Assembly: GCF_019237635.1 (NCBI RefSeq)
Contig: NZ_JAFAGS010000154.1
Span: 1 to 64,000 of the forward strand
Length of the DNA stretch: 64,000 nt
Source: Pluralibacter sp.
GTDB lineage: Bacteria; Pseudomonadota; Gammaproteobacteria; Enterobacterales; Enterobacteriaceae
Direction: 5' to 3'
Shown: piece by piece, positions 51,155 through 59,606 of the stretch
Layout: each line of letters opens with the position of its first letter
Numbering within the stretch: the first letter of the stretch is position 1
Made by a program: the position numbers and the translations under genes
The notes under the pieces: model-generated
What the model was told of the DNA's origin: nothing
The model's input: only the letters and a program-made list of their open reading frames with translations
Databases searched by the model: none

Positions 51155-52333
51155 TTACTCGTCATCATCTTCGGTTTCGTAATCCATATCTGAAAGCATC
51201 ACCTCGAGCTCTACAGCCGTCGTAAAGCCGTTCCCGCCGACGTTGTGTGTCACCTTGCTGATTATCCACGGTTGCGCGTCTATGACGCTCTTAAAGCCTG
51301 ACACCCTGACCGGCATTTCCGGGTAAATATCCTCGCGACCGGTCGCCAGCATAATGGAGAACTCCGCAACGCCACGCTGTAATTTATCCCACTTCGCCTG
51401 AGCCGCACGCATCGCTTGCGCCTTTGTTGCGTAAATGGTTGTCAGCGCAAAAACATTGTCAGACTCACCGGCCATGTATTCACCCTCGCGGGCTTCCTGC
51501 TCTTTCTGCTTTTTGGCCGTGGTTTTACTGCTCACCGGTTTTGCTTTCGGGTGCTGTAGCGCCCGGAGGTGTTGCGCTTTGGACTTACGCTTCAGCTTCA
51601 CCGCTTGCTTTTGCTTCGCCGGTTTCGGGTCTTTGGTATGCAGCCACTTCGCGGTCACGCCGGTGTAAGCGCCACGGTCGGCAATGGCAAACTGATGCCG
51701 GTCGCCGTCACTGCGCTGGATGGTAATTTGAGGAATAGCTTTCCCGCTGGCCGTGGTACCGCTTCCCGCTTTGAGCATCAGCAACCTACCCGCTTTCACC
51801 GAGACTGCGCCGCCGTTGCGTTCCGCAAGGCGGGTCAGGAAAACGGCGTCGGATTCCTGAGACTGGTCGATGTGCGGAATCTGAATACCCGCGAGTGACT
51901 GAGCGACGCTGGCCGTTAACGTGTTTCGCTCGGCTATCGTACTGACGATTGCACCGAGCGTGGTATCGTGCCATGACTCTTCCCGGCGGGAATTGAGTGT
52001 TCCGCGAAAATCGGCGCTACGGGCGCGAATGGTCACCGTATCCGGCGCGCCCCGGTGCTCCACCTCATCAACCGTAAACTGCCCCTTACTGACCAGCGAG
52101 AAGCCTTTCCACCCGAGATACAGCGACAGCACCGCACCGCGAATCGGTAGTGCGACCAGCCCGTCAGTATCGTCGAGCTCGATATCGAGCTGGTCGGCCT
52201 CAAATCCCCGGTTGTCCGTCATCGAAAGGTTAATCAGCCGGTCGCTGATATTGCCGGTGATATCTTTGCTTTCCAGTGTCAGCATAAAATCGGGCGTCAG
52301 TGTGGCACCCGCGCCGGTGATAATATCCAGCAT
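51155..52333 (-). CDS. D: P2 gpD-like late control / tail protein
   Basis: 392-residue tail hub protein (phage late control D, T4 gp27-like hub fold) that joins the tail tube to the spike. Family features: NLSMTDNRGFEADQLDIELDD near residue 36 and HIDQSQESDAVFLTRLAERNG near 150. A Lys-rich linker around 230-270 (KPAKQKQAVKLKRKSK) is basic and low-complexity. Follows gene U with 2 bases between. Confidence 0.94.
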   Translation of the reverse strand: MLDIITGAGATLTPDFMLTLESKDITGNISDRLINLSMTDNRGFEADQLDIELDDTDGLVALPIRGAVLSLYLGWKGFSLVSKGQFTVDEVEHRGAPDTVTIRARSADFRGTLNSRREESWHDTTLGAIVSTIAERNTLTASVAQSLAGIQIPHIDQSQESDAVFLTRLAERNGGAVSVKAGRLLMLKAGSGTTASGKAIPQITIQRSDGDRHQFAIADRGAYTGVTAKWLHTKDPKPAKQKQAVKLKRKSKAQHLRALQHPKAKPVSSKTTAKKQKEQEAREGEYMAGESDNVFALTTIYATKAQAMRAAQAKWDKLQRGVAEFSIMLATGREDIYPEMPVRVSGFKSVIDAQPWIISKVTHNVGGNGFTTAVELEVMLSDMDYETEDDDE

Positions 52334-52335
52334 GA

Positions 52336-52800
52336 TTAAGCCCCCACCATCGACAGCATATCACCAGCTTTACCGACCAGACTCTCGGCCTGTTTTCCGA
52401 TATCGCCATACACCGCCGCGAGCGATTCATCGACGCGAGTCAGCGTCAGGGTGAAGCTGATTTTGCGCGGCGACCCATCCTCAAAAAATACCGTGCCGGT
52501 CTCCGACACATTACTGACAACAAACATCCCGTAAATCATCCCCGTCCCGGAAATAAGCGGCCACGCCCGCCCCTGCTCAGCCATCGCATACAGCGCCAGC
52601 ATCGAGAGCTTACCGCCGGTCAGCTCAGGATACAGGTCACCGCTCAGGGTGATTTTGTCTTCACCCTCGCCGAGATACTGAAAAGCGTCACGCTTCCCGA
52701 CGCGGGAGTTTGACGCCCAGCTATAATCTGCGCTGCGCTGCATACTCTGATAGGGCAGCGTCTGACGCATAAAAACAAACATACCTAATGCCAGCATCAT
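52336..52800 (-). CDS. U: P2 gpU-like tail protein
   Basis: 154-residue tail completion protein of the gpU family, with MQRSADYSWASNSRVGKRDA, FQYLGEGEDKITLSGDLYPE and SPRKISFTLTLTRVDE. Lies between tape measure T and hub D, 11 bases after T, as in P2. Confidence 0.95.
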   Translation of the reverse strand: MMLALGMFVFMRQTLPYQSMQRSADYSWASNSRVGKRDAFQYLGEGEDKITLSGDLYPELTGGKLSMLALYAMAEQGRAWPLISGTGMIYGMFVVSNVSETGTVFFEDGSPRKISFTLTLTRVDESLAAVYGDIGKQAESLVGKAGDMLSMVGA

Positions 52801-52811
52801 AATCAGTCTCC

Positions 52812-55241
52812 TTAGTCATGCATCATACTTGCGCGGGCTTTGGCGCGTTTCTCACGCTCATATTTTTCTAATGCATCCTGCAAATCATTACCCAACCGAC
52901 CGCCCGGCATACCATTGCCCGGCACGTTGATTTGATAGGTTGGCCGACTCTGGTCGATGTAGGTTTTACCGGCGGGTGCCGTGACCGGCTGATAGCTGTT
53001 GTATGAGCTGATAGCGGGGCTGTAACCGTTCTGCGTCGCCGCACTGGCTTTCGCCGCGGTCTGGTCAAGCGAGCTGGATTCTTTGTTGATAATGCCGAGT
53101 TTTTCGAGCACCCAATCAATCCCGCTTCGCAGCTTGTTAAAGGCGTTAAGTGGCATCAGCAGGGAGTCGGCCAGCGCCTGACCGAACAGAACCCCGACAT
53201 CACGGCAACTGTTCAACGTGTCCTGAGTCGCTTTCACCGGCGCTATCAGGTCTTTAAACCATTGCCAGACACCGCGAAGCTTTTCGCAGAGACCCTCAAA
53301 AACGGGTGCCAGCGGTGCGAACATTTCCCCGACCGGCGCAAAGGCACTCATGAGCCCCTCGACCACACCGGCAAAGAATGCGCTGACAGGCTCCCAGTAT
53401 TTACGGATAAGCAGCGCGCCAGCGACCACCGCCGCCGCTACCGCCACGACCGGCCATGTAATAGCACCGATAGCGGCAATAATCCCGCCACTGATTGTCG
53501 TGAAGACCGCGCCAAGCGCGCCAGCCGCCGCAATGATGGCGTTAATACCGGTAATGACCGGCCACGAAACAAGACCAATGGCACCAATCATCCCCACAAT
53601 ACCGACCGCCGCCGCCGTAACGACACCTAATGTAGTTGCAAGCGATTTGTTTTTTTGAATCCACCCGTCAAGTTTCAATACATAGCCTGTCGCTGTTTGC
53701 ACCAGCTTACGCAAGGATGACTCTTGCTGGTCAAACAGGTCAGTTCCTGCCGCTTCATACGCTGACTGAAACTCTTTAAAATCGCCCCCGAGGTTATCTT
53801 GCATAACCTTCACTAGCTCGGCGGTTTTGCCATCTGATGCTTTAAGGGAAGCAGTAAGCTGGTCTAATTTTCCGCTTGAGGCGGCGGTCATGAGCACCGC
53901 CGCTGCTGAGCTGGCCTCTTCACCAAATATGGTTTTCATGTATTCAGCGCGCTGGCCGGTGCCGAGTTTGTTTTTTTCGAAACTCCGCTGCATTTCTTTC
54001 AGGATGGTGAAAATTGGGCGGGTATTCCCTTTGCCGTCGGCCGTTTTTACGCCGAGTTCTTTGATTGCGTCGTACGCCTTGCCCGTCGGAGCCTGTAATC
54101 GACTCAGTACCGCGCGGCTACCGGTACCCGCCATCGAGCCGGTAATTTTCGCATCATGCAACGCGCCAACCATTGCGGCCGTTTCTTCAATACTGACCCC
54201 GGCATTTTTCGCCACCGGCGCGGCATAGGTCAGGGCATCACTCAGGCCGTCAAAGTCGGCGGCGGTTTTGTTCATCGTCATCGACAGAACATCACCGATA
54301 TGGGCGACCTTATCGTTAGAGAGCTGGAACGCCGAACGCATCCCCATCAACAGCCCGGCGTTCTCTTCCATCGTCCGGCGGTTTGCGAGCGCCATATCGA
54401 GCGTGACGGGTGTAGCCGCCTGAATTGCGGCAGAATCACCACCTGCTTTAGCAATAATAATCTGTGCGCCAGCGGCATCATCAGCCGACGCGGCGGTGTT
54501 GTCGCCGAGCTGGCGCGCCTGTTTGCGGAGCGCCACCATATCCGCGGAGTCTTTGGCAACACCGAGAACAGCCTGAAGCTCTGAGTTTTTCTGAGCAAAA
54601 TCATAACCGGGCTTCATCAGTGCCACACCGGCAAGCGCGCCGGTTGTTGCCATCCCCACCCCGGCAGCGCCCGTCGATGCCGCATTGCCCGCCAGCACCT
54701 TTCCTGCCTGATAGCGTTTTTGTACTGTGCTGAGTTTCGCCTGTTGCGCACTGACCCGCGCCAGTGCTTCACGCTGGCGGTTAAGTTGTGCGGTGGTTTC
54801 ATTGACAGCGTTTTTCAGGCGGCTTTCATCATTCGACAGATTGCGCGTATTAATCCCCGCTTTGCCGAGCTCGGTCTGTTGCCGCTTAACTGACTGCGTG
54901 AGGCTGTTGTATTTCGTCTGCAACCCATCAGCCGCGCGTTTCACTGACTCCAGCACTCTGGCCTGTGCCGCTGTTGGTCGTTCCGTGTTTTTAAACTGCA
55001 CCGCCAGCGCTTCAGCTTCCTGTTTTGCTTTTTCCAGTGCCTGACCGGTTACCGCCAGTTGTGCACTGGTTTTCCGAAAACCGTCGATTTTCGATGCCTG
55101 ACCATTCAAATCACGCAGGGATTGCTGAGTCGTGCGGATATCACCAGACAGCGATTTGCTCGCCATCTGGATCGCTTTAAAGGGTCGGGTCGCCTGGTCG
55201 ACAGCTTTCAGCAGCACTTCGAGTTTGAGGTTATTACTCAT
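52812..55241 (-). CDS. T: Tail tape measure protein (P2 gpT-like)
   Basis: 809-residue protein that sets tail length. The N-terminal 180 residues are coiled coil (KLEVLLKAVDQATRPFKAIQ), followed by a small-residue-rich stretch, a TMP core domain (about 230-480) and hydrophobic segments near 520-610 (VVTAAAVGIVGMIGAIGLV). I chose ATG 55241 (MSNNLKLEV), which overlaps the gpE' stop as ATGAGTAA, rather than an upstream ATG. Confidence 0.94.
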   Translation of the reverse strand: MSNNLKLEVLLKAVDQATRPFKAIQMASKSLSGDIRTTQQSLRDLNGQASKIDGFRKTSAQLAVTGQALEKAKQEAEALAVQFKNTERPTAAQARVLESVKRAADGLQTKYNSLTQSVKRQQTELGKAGINTRNLSNDESRLKNAVNETTAQLNRQREALARVSAQQAKLSTVQKRYQAGKVLAGNAASTGAAGVGMATTGALAGVALMKPGYDFAQKNSELQAVLGVAKDSADMVALRKQARQLGDNTAASADDAAGAQIIIAKAGGDSAAIQAATPVTLDMALANRRTMEENAGLLMGMRSAFQLSNDKVAHIGDVLSMTMNKTAADFDGLSDALTYAAPVAKNAGVSIEETAAMVGALHDAKITGSMAGTGSRAVLSRLQAPTGKAYDAIKELGVKTADGKGNTRPIFTILKEMQRSFEKNKLGTGQRAEYMKTIFGEEASSAAAVLMTAASSGKLDQLTASLKASDGKTAELVKVMQDNLGGDFKEFQSAYEAAGTDLFDQQESSLRKLVQTATGYVLKLDGWIQKNKSLATTLGVVTAAAVGIVGMIGAIGLVSWPVITGINAIIAAAGALGAVFTTISGGIIAAIGAITWPVVAVAAAVVAGALLIRKYWEPVSAFFAGVVEGLMSAFAPVGEMFAPLAPVFEGLCEKLRGVWQWFKDLIAPVKATQDTLNSCRDVGVLFGQALADSLLMPLNAFNKLRSGIDWVLEKLGIINKESSSLDQTAAKASAATQNGYSPAISSYNSYQPVTAPAGKTYIDQSRPTYQINVPGNGMPGGRLGNDLQDALEKYEREKRAKARASMMHD

Positions 55242-55667
55242 TCGTGTTTCCGCTTCGCTGTAGCGCTTTTTCACGCCAGTTGACGAGCTCGGTCAGGCTC
55301 ATGGGATAAAGGTCTGATGGCGACCAGTGGAAAATTACCGCTATGTCAGCCATCAGGTCATCGACCGAGAGTTTTTTCGGAAAGGTTACGCCGCCGAACT
55401 CGGAGACAAAAAACCGACCACCTTGCCAGCAAACGACAGCAGGTCGGGCAACTCCAGCGCGGCGGCTTCCTGTTCGGTCAGTGACGGCATGGTCATGCGC
55501 GGCAGCACTTTAATCAGCGCATCGACGTCAGAGTTTGCGACAGATGCCAGGCTGACACCGCGAAGGGTTCCGGCATTCGGTTTTAACAGAGTGACGTCGG
55601 TAATTACCTGCTCGCCGCGCTTAATCGGGGTATTCAGAGTGACGATGTTTTCGTTAGTTTTTTCCAT
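55234..55667 (-). CDS. E': gpE-E' tail assembly fusion made by -1 frameshift
   Basis: If ribosomes slip -1 at the T-TTT-TTG heptamer (55413-55407) near the end of gene E, translation continues GFFVSEFGGVTFPKKLSVDD and then LMADIAVIFHWSPSDLYPMS to the stop at 55234. The extension matches P2 gpE' (IFHWPPS... and ...RRSGNTNE). As in P2 and lambda gpG-GT, the short and long forms act as chaperones that bind tape measure and tube proteins. The extension has no start of its own. Confidence 0.88.
55386..55667 (-). CDS. E: P2 gpE-like tail assembly protein
   Basis: 93-residue tail assembly chaperone (MEKTNENIVTLNTPIKRGEQ... ending GKVVGFLSPSSAA). The slippery T-TTT-TTG lies seven codons before the end. 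Located between tube gene FII and tape measure T as in P2. Confidence 0.94.
   Translation of the reverse strand: MEKTNENIVTLNTPIKRGEQVITDVTLLKPNAGTLRGVSLASVANSDVDALIKVLPRMTMPSLTEQEAAALELPDLLSFAGKVVGFLSPSSAA
55407..55413 (-). other. Programmed -1 ribosomal frameshift site T-TTT-TTG
   Basis: On the minus strand the gene E frame reads GGT TTT TTG; slipping one base back allows TTT TTT pairing and opens the E' frame. The same heptamer is used in P2. The zero-frame stop comes 24 bases later. Confidence 0.88.
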
Positions 55668-55730
55668 GATACTTTCTCGTTAAATTCAGGTTTCAGGATG
55701 CCCGGCCAGCCGTGCTGACCGGGGCAGAAA

Positions 55731-56249
55731 TTACAGGCCGATATTTTGTCGGTGCGCCTCGAGCATGTCGGTACCATTCACTTTTTCGATGAGGTTCACC
55801 GTGTCGATTTCCACCAGTTCCGAGCCGTTCATCGTCAGCCTGAAGTAAGTGCACGCGAGAGAGATTTTCGACTCGGTGTCTTCGCCCTGTTTGGCTTCGC
55901 CGAGGTCGATTTCTTTCTGACGGCCACGGAGAACAACCTCGACCGGTACGGTCTCGCCGGTATCATCACGCTGGTAAGACCCGGCAAAACGCAGCGGCAC
56001 GGACGCCGCACCGGTGGCAGCGTATAACGACCAGATAGCGTCATCAGGGAAGCCGCCGAGCGAGATTTCAGCCGACAGTGCATCATCATCGAGGCCGAGG
56101 TCGACCGGTGCCGGGCCATTCATCCCGCCGCCGCGATAGTTCTCGAGCTTGCGGGTTAATTTCGGCAGCGTGACGGATTGCACGACGCCGAGATAACTCA
56201 CCCCGTCGATAAACAGGTTCATGAGTTTGAGCTTGCGCGGTAATGCCAT
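55731..56249 (-). CDS. FII: Major tail tube protein (P2 gpFII-like)
   Basis: 172-residue tube protein starting MALPRKLKLMNLFIDGVSYL, with YRGGGMNGPAPVDLGLDDDAL and DTVNLIEKVNGTDMLEAHRQ, all typical of FII. It lies 12 bases after the sheath gene FI and should be made in high amounts with it. Confidence 0.96.
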   Translation of the reverse strand: MALPRKLKLMNLFIDGVSYLGVVQSVTLPKLTRKLENYRGGGMNGPAPVDLGLDDDALSAEISLGGFPDDAIWSLYAATGAASVPLRFAGSYQRDDTGETVPVEVVLRGRQKEIDLGEAKQGEDTESKISLACTYFRLTMNGSELVEIDTVNLIEKVNGTDMLEAHRQNIGL

Positions 56250-56261
56250 TGGTCAGGCTCC

Positions 56262-57449
56262 TTATTTGCTGTTAACTGACGAAATAAGATTCGCCAGATA
56301 TTTGTCGGTGATGCGCTGACGCAGGGTCAGACGTTCAAGCGGCGGTACCGGCGTATAGTCGTAGTCGATGAGCAACTGACCGGCTTTCAGGGTCTCTTTG
56401 CTGTTAGCTTCGGGGTCAAACCAGCATTTCGCATCGATGATGTAACCGCCGGTTTTCAGCTCGCGGAATTTCGCGTTGATACCGTCGATGATGTCGTTAA
56501 TCAGCGTGGCGGTGATCGGCTTGTCGACCGCCCACATATGGCCCTCGGCCATCGTATCGGCGATGACCTGCGCGGTGCGGGTGTAGTTTTCAAACTGAAA
56601 CAGCGGGTCATCAGAACAGGTACGATTACCCCAGAAGCGGAAACCATTTTCCCGAATCAGCGTCGTGATACCTGCTTCGTTGAGCAGGTCGGCGTCGGTG
56701 CCTTTTTCCTGCAAATCCCAGAAAACGGATGCGCTGATGCCAGTGGCCTCATTGACGCCAACGTTTGACAGGGTTTTATGCCAGCCTGTGTCATTGTCGA
56801 TTTTGGCACGCAGACCCAGCGCGATGGCGCTCGCGTAACTGGTTGTCGTGGCGTTGGTCGTGGTATCCCACCCGAGGAAATCAGGCCAGATAAGCATGAG
56901 CTCGCGACCGCTGAAGTTTTTGCGATAAGCGATAACGTCCGAAATAGTTTTGCAGCCCCATGCATTGGCATAGGCGAAAGCGCGGAGCTTCTGAGCCACT
57001 GAGACAAGTGCGGTCGTGACTTCCTGTGTATCGAGGCCCGGCACGCCAAGAATACGGGGTTTTACGCCGGTGACCGCTTTTGCCGTTAACAGCGCTTTCA
57101 GCCCAGTGTAATTGCCGTTCTCATCCGTGGTGCCGATGATGTTAGAAATGGTCTGCGCCTGTGCCTCTTCGTCGTCGCCTGTTCCCTCTGCGACGCGTAC
57201 GACAACGACAACCGGTTTTGACTGGTTAGCGATGAGCTGTAAGGATTTTGCAAGAGTACCTTTGGTACCGGCTTTCGCGATGGCGTTTTGTGGGCTGGTA
57301 ATCAGTACCGGCTTATTGAGCGGGAATGCCCCGGCGTCAGCATCACTGGCCGTGCAGACCATGCCGACAACCGCCGTTGATACCGTCGAGATTGTGCGGG
57401 TGCCATCGTTAAGCTCGATGACCTCGACACCGTGATGATAATCACTCAT
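56262..57449 (-). CDS. FI: Tail sheath protein (P2 gpFI-like)
   Basis: 395-residue contractile sheath subunit. Typical segments: YHHGVEVIELNDGTRTISTV at the start, FPLNKPVLITS, and the conserved C-terminal IIDAKCWFDPEANSKETLKA and DYDYTPVPPLERLTLRQRIT. First gene of the FI-FII late transcript, with a GGAG-type site before the ATG. Confidence 0.96.
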   Translation of the reverse strand: MSDYHHGVEVIELNDGTRTISTVSTAVVGMVCTASDADAGAFPLNKPVLITSPQNAIAKAGTKGTLAKSLQLIANQSKPVVVVVRVAEGTGDDEEAQAQTISNIIGTTDENGNYTGLKALLTAKAVTGVKPRILGVPGLDTQEVTTALVSVAQKLRAFAYANAWGCKTISDVIAYRKNFSGRELMLIWPDFLGWDTTTNATTTSYASAIALGLRAKIDNDTGWHKTLSNVGVNEATGISASVFWDLQEKGTDADLLNEAGITTLIRENGFRFWGNRTCSDDPLFQFENYTRTAQVIADTMAEGHMWAVDKPITATLINDIIDGINAKFRELKTGGYIIDAKCWFDPEANSKETLKAGQLLIDYDYTPVPPLERLTLRQRITDKYLANLISSVNSK

Positions 57450-57513
57450 CCGTTTAACTCCGTTAGGTTGGGTGAGTGATATTGTCTGGTGTGCACCTGT
57501 ATGCGGCTATTTG

Positions 57514-58092
57514 TCAGGGTTCGGCGGTGGCTGACACAACGGGATTAGTCGCCGGGAATTTTTTATACAGCGTCGATATGCCCACATCAAAAATTATCGC
57601 GACACGCTGGCGGGATTCTCCGGCGGCAATCAGCCGCCCGGCCTGAGCCCATTCGTCTGGTGTCAGCTTTGGCCTGCGTCCTCCGATTCTTCCCTGTGCG
57701 CGAGCGGCATCGAGCCCGGCGCGGGTGCGCTCGACAATTAACTCGCGTTCCATTTCCGCAAGAGCGCCCATGATATGGAAGAAAAAACGCCCCATCGGTG
57801 TTGATGTATCGATACTGTCGGTCAGGCTTCGGAAATTTACGCCGCGCTGGCGAAGTTCTTCGGTCATCGAGACAAGGTGGCGCATGCTACGACCGAGCCG
57901 GTCGAGCTTCCAGACTACCAGCGTATCACCGGCCTGAAGTCGTTTAAGGGCGCGATTGAGCCCCGGCCTGTTGGTCGATTTGCCGCTGATTTTATCCTCG
58001 AAAATTAGCTCACATCCCGACCGTTCCAGCGCGTCACGCTGTAGGGCGGTGTTTTGCTCATTTGTTGATACGCGCACATAGCCAACCTGCAT
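57514..58092 (-). CDS. Serine DNA invertase (Hin/Gin/Cin family)
   Basis: 192-residue resolvase/invertase: catalytic Ser9 in GYVRVSTNEQN, the dimer helix region MGALAEMERELIVERTRAG and a C-terminal helix-turn-helix (RQRVAIIFDVGISTLYKKF) for site binding. I set the start at ATG 58092 (MQVGYVRVS), with GAGGG upstream; the frame is open further up only by chance. It sits 55 bases outside the left crossover site of the tail-fibre cassette, which it should invert. A Fis-dependent enhancer is expected within or near the gene but was not identified. Confidence 0.93.
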   Translation of the reverse strand: MQVGYVRVSTNEQNTALQRDALERSGCELIFEDKISGKSTNRPGLNRALKRLQAGDTLVVWKLDRLGRSMRHLVSMTEELRQRGVNFRSLTDSIDTSTPMGRFFFHIMGALAEMERELIVERTRAGLDAARAQGRIGGRRPKLTPDEWAQAGRLIAAGESRQRVAIIFDVGISTLYKKFPATNPVVSATAEP

Positions 58093-58146
58093 CTGTTTTC
58101 CCTCAAGCAAAAGCCCGAATGATGCCAGCCATGCGGGAAAACTGCA

Positions 58147-58172
58147 TTTTCTTAAACGTTGGTTTGGGAGAT
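58147..58172 (+). repeat. Left crossover site (gix/cix-like)
   Basis: TTTTCTTAAACG TT GGTTTGGGAGAT resembles the 26-base Cin and Gin sites (TTCTCTTAAACC AA GGTTTAGGATTG for cix). It is partly palindromic around a central dinucleotide and lies in the coding frame of the silent fibre segment at the codons for the LNVGLG residues. Confidence 0.75.
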
Positions 58173-58628
58173 GGCTCAGCTTTACCTGTTGGCGTCCCGG
58201 TTCCATGGCCGACAGCAACAGCCCCAACGGGATGGCTGAAATGCAACGGCGCAGCGTTTACAGCGGCGCAATACCCAAAACTGGCACGGGTTTACCCTGC
58301 GCTGGTTTTGCCTGATTTACGGGCTGAGTTTATTCGGGGCTGGGATGATGGGCGCGGGATTGATTCTTCGCGTGTCCTTCTGTCAAGTCAGAAGGGGAGC
58401 GTTATTCCTGGCGATGATGGTTTATCTACTCCAAACGTAGTGGGTATTAATAACTTACTGAATAGCACTGCGCTGTGGGGAATGGACACGGCGACTGCCG
58501 CAGAAATGACCGGGTGTTATATCGCGGTGATTGCGTCAACCAACAGCAGCAATACCATTCAGACAAACATAGCCGGCATTGCTCGCCCGCGTAATATTGC
58601 GTTTAACTACATCGTGAGGGCTGCATAA
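58173..58628 (+). CDS. Silent alternative tail-fibre C-terminal segment
   Basis: About 150 codons without promoter or true start in this orientation: DGSALPVGVPVPWPTATAPT, then GWLKCNGAAFTAAQYPKLAR, a phage tail collar domain (P2/Mu-type VPWPxxxxPxGWLxCxGxxF), ending PRNIAFNYIVRAA. After inversion at the crossover site its frame joins the constant part as ENxGLGDGSALP, in register. Followed by its own chaperone gene with a one-base overlap (TAATG-type junction). Confidence 0.82.
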   Translation, partial: GSALPVGVPVPWPTATAPTGWLKCNGAAFTAAQYPKLARVYPALVLPDLRAEFIRGWDDGRGIDSSRVLLSSQKGSVIPGDDGLSTPNVVGINNLLNSTALWGMDTATAAEMTGCYIAVIASTNSSNTIQTNIAGIARPRNIAFNYIVRAA

Positions 58629-59227
58629 TGGCGAAGGCTATTTTAGATAACAATAATATTGCTACTGCGGCTGGTGATATCACTGTATTTAACTTCGATG
58701 GCGGGACACGAGAATATCTTTCTTCGTCAGTTGAATATCTGGCTGTAGGCGTTGGCGTTCCTGCTCACTCATGCCCTGACGCACCGGGGGACGGCAAAGA
58801 GGGGTATGTCATTTGCCGCACGGCAGACCTGACCGCATGGGAGTACGCCGCTGACCATCGGGGGGAAACGGTCTGGAGTACCAGCACCAGAAAACCGATG
58901 ATGATATCCATGCCGGGTGATTACCCGGAAGGTGTCACCCCACTGGCACCGGCAACATCATACGATAAGTGGAACGGCAGCGAGTGGGTGACGGATACCA
59001 GCGCACAGCACGCGGCGGAAGTGGATGCAGCGGAACAGCAGAAAACGGCGTTACTGGCTGAAGCCTCTGCGGTTATCGTGCCGCTGTCAGACGCTGCGGC
59101 AGGTGGCTATATCGATGATGCCGACAAACCAAAGCTTGCCGCATGGCAGCGGTACCGCTACGGACTGACGAAGGTTGATACCAGCACAGCACCTGCCATT
59201 AGCTGGCCCGTTAAACCGGCTGCGTAG
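58628..59227 (+). CDS. Tail fibre assembly protein, silent set
   Basis: 199-residue Tfa/gp38-family chaperone (the C-terminal 80 residues contain EQQKTALLAEASAVIVPLSD, AAWQRYRYGLTKVDTSTAPA and ISWPVKPA, typical of the family). It belongs with the silent collar-type fibre tip. Its 3' end overlaps the oppositely oriented chaperone by 17 bases, the centre of the invertible cassette. Confidence 0.88.
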   Translation: MAKAILDNNNIATAAGDITVFNFDGGTREYLSSSVEYLAVGVGVPAHSCPDAPGDGKEGYVICRTADLTAWEYAADHRGETVWSTSTRKPMMISMPGDYPEGVTPLAPATSYDKWNGSEWVTDTSAQHAAEVDAAEQQKTALLAEASAVIVPLSDAAAGGYIDDADKPKLAAWQRYRYGLTKVDTSTAPAISWPVKPAA

Positions 59228-59606
59228 GCCATTCAACATCGGGGACTTTGGATGTATCGACACGCATCAACAGCACCCGGTATTTCTTCCATTCAGCCAG
59301 CGCGGCGGCTTCCTCCGCCGTCGCTATCCCAGCATCAACGGCATCATGTCGCCATGAAATTTCAGATTCAGCGGTCTGACGTAATGCTGCTTTCTGCTGT
59401 TCAGCCTGCGTAATCAGTTCCTCTGGTGTCGGCTCTGGTACCGCAGGCGCAGTGAAAATACCGTCAGCATATGCCCAGCCAGGACCCACGTCCTCACCGT
59501 CAATATTCACAACGTCAACATCTGGAAACAGCCCAGTTGCCTGTTCTGCCTGCTCGCAAACGACAATATTTTCTACAGTGCCAGTGCTGATTAGTGCATA
59601 TCTCAT
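59211..59606 (-). CDS. Tail fibre assembly protein, expressed set
   Basis: 131-residue Tfa-family protein: N-terminal MRYALISTGTVENIVVCEQ and C-terminal AALAEWKKYRVLLMRVDTSK. The last 60 residues resemble the silent chaperone while the rest differs, as expected for a pair adapted to different fibre tips. It starts one base before the end of the fibre gene (overlap), so the two are coupled. Confidence 0.88.
   Translation of the reverse strand: MRYALISTGTVENIVVCEQAEQATGLFPDVDVVNIDGEDVGPGWAYADGIFTAPAVPEPTPEELITQAEQQKAALRQTAESEISWRHDAVDAGIATAEEAAALAEWKKYRVLLMRVDTSKVPDVEWPTQPV

Noticed and set aside
51420..54730. Plus-strand open frames opposite prophage genes D and T
   Set aside because: No ribosome sites and shadow composition; the minus-strand tail genes are clear and contiguous.
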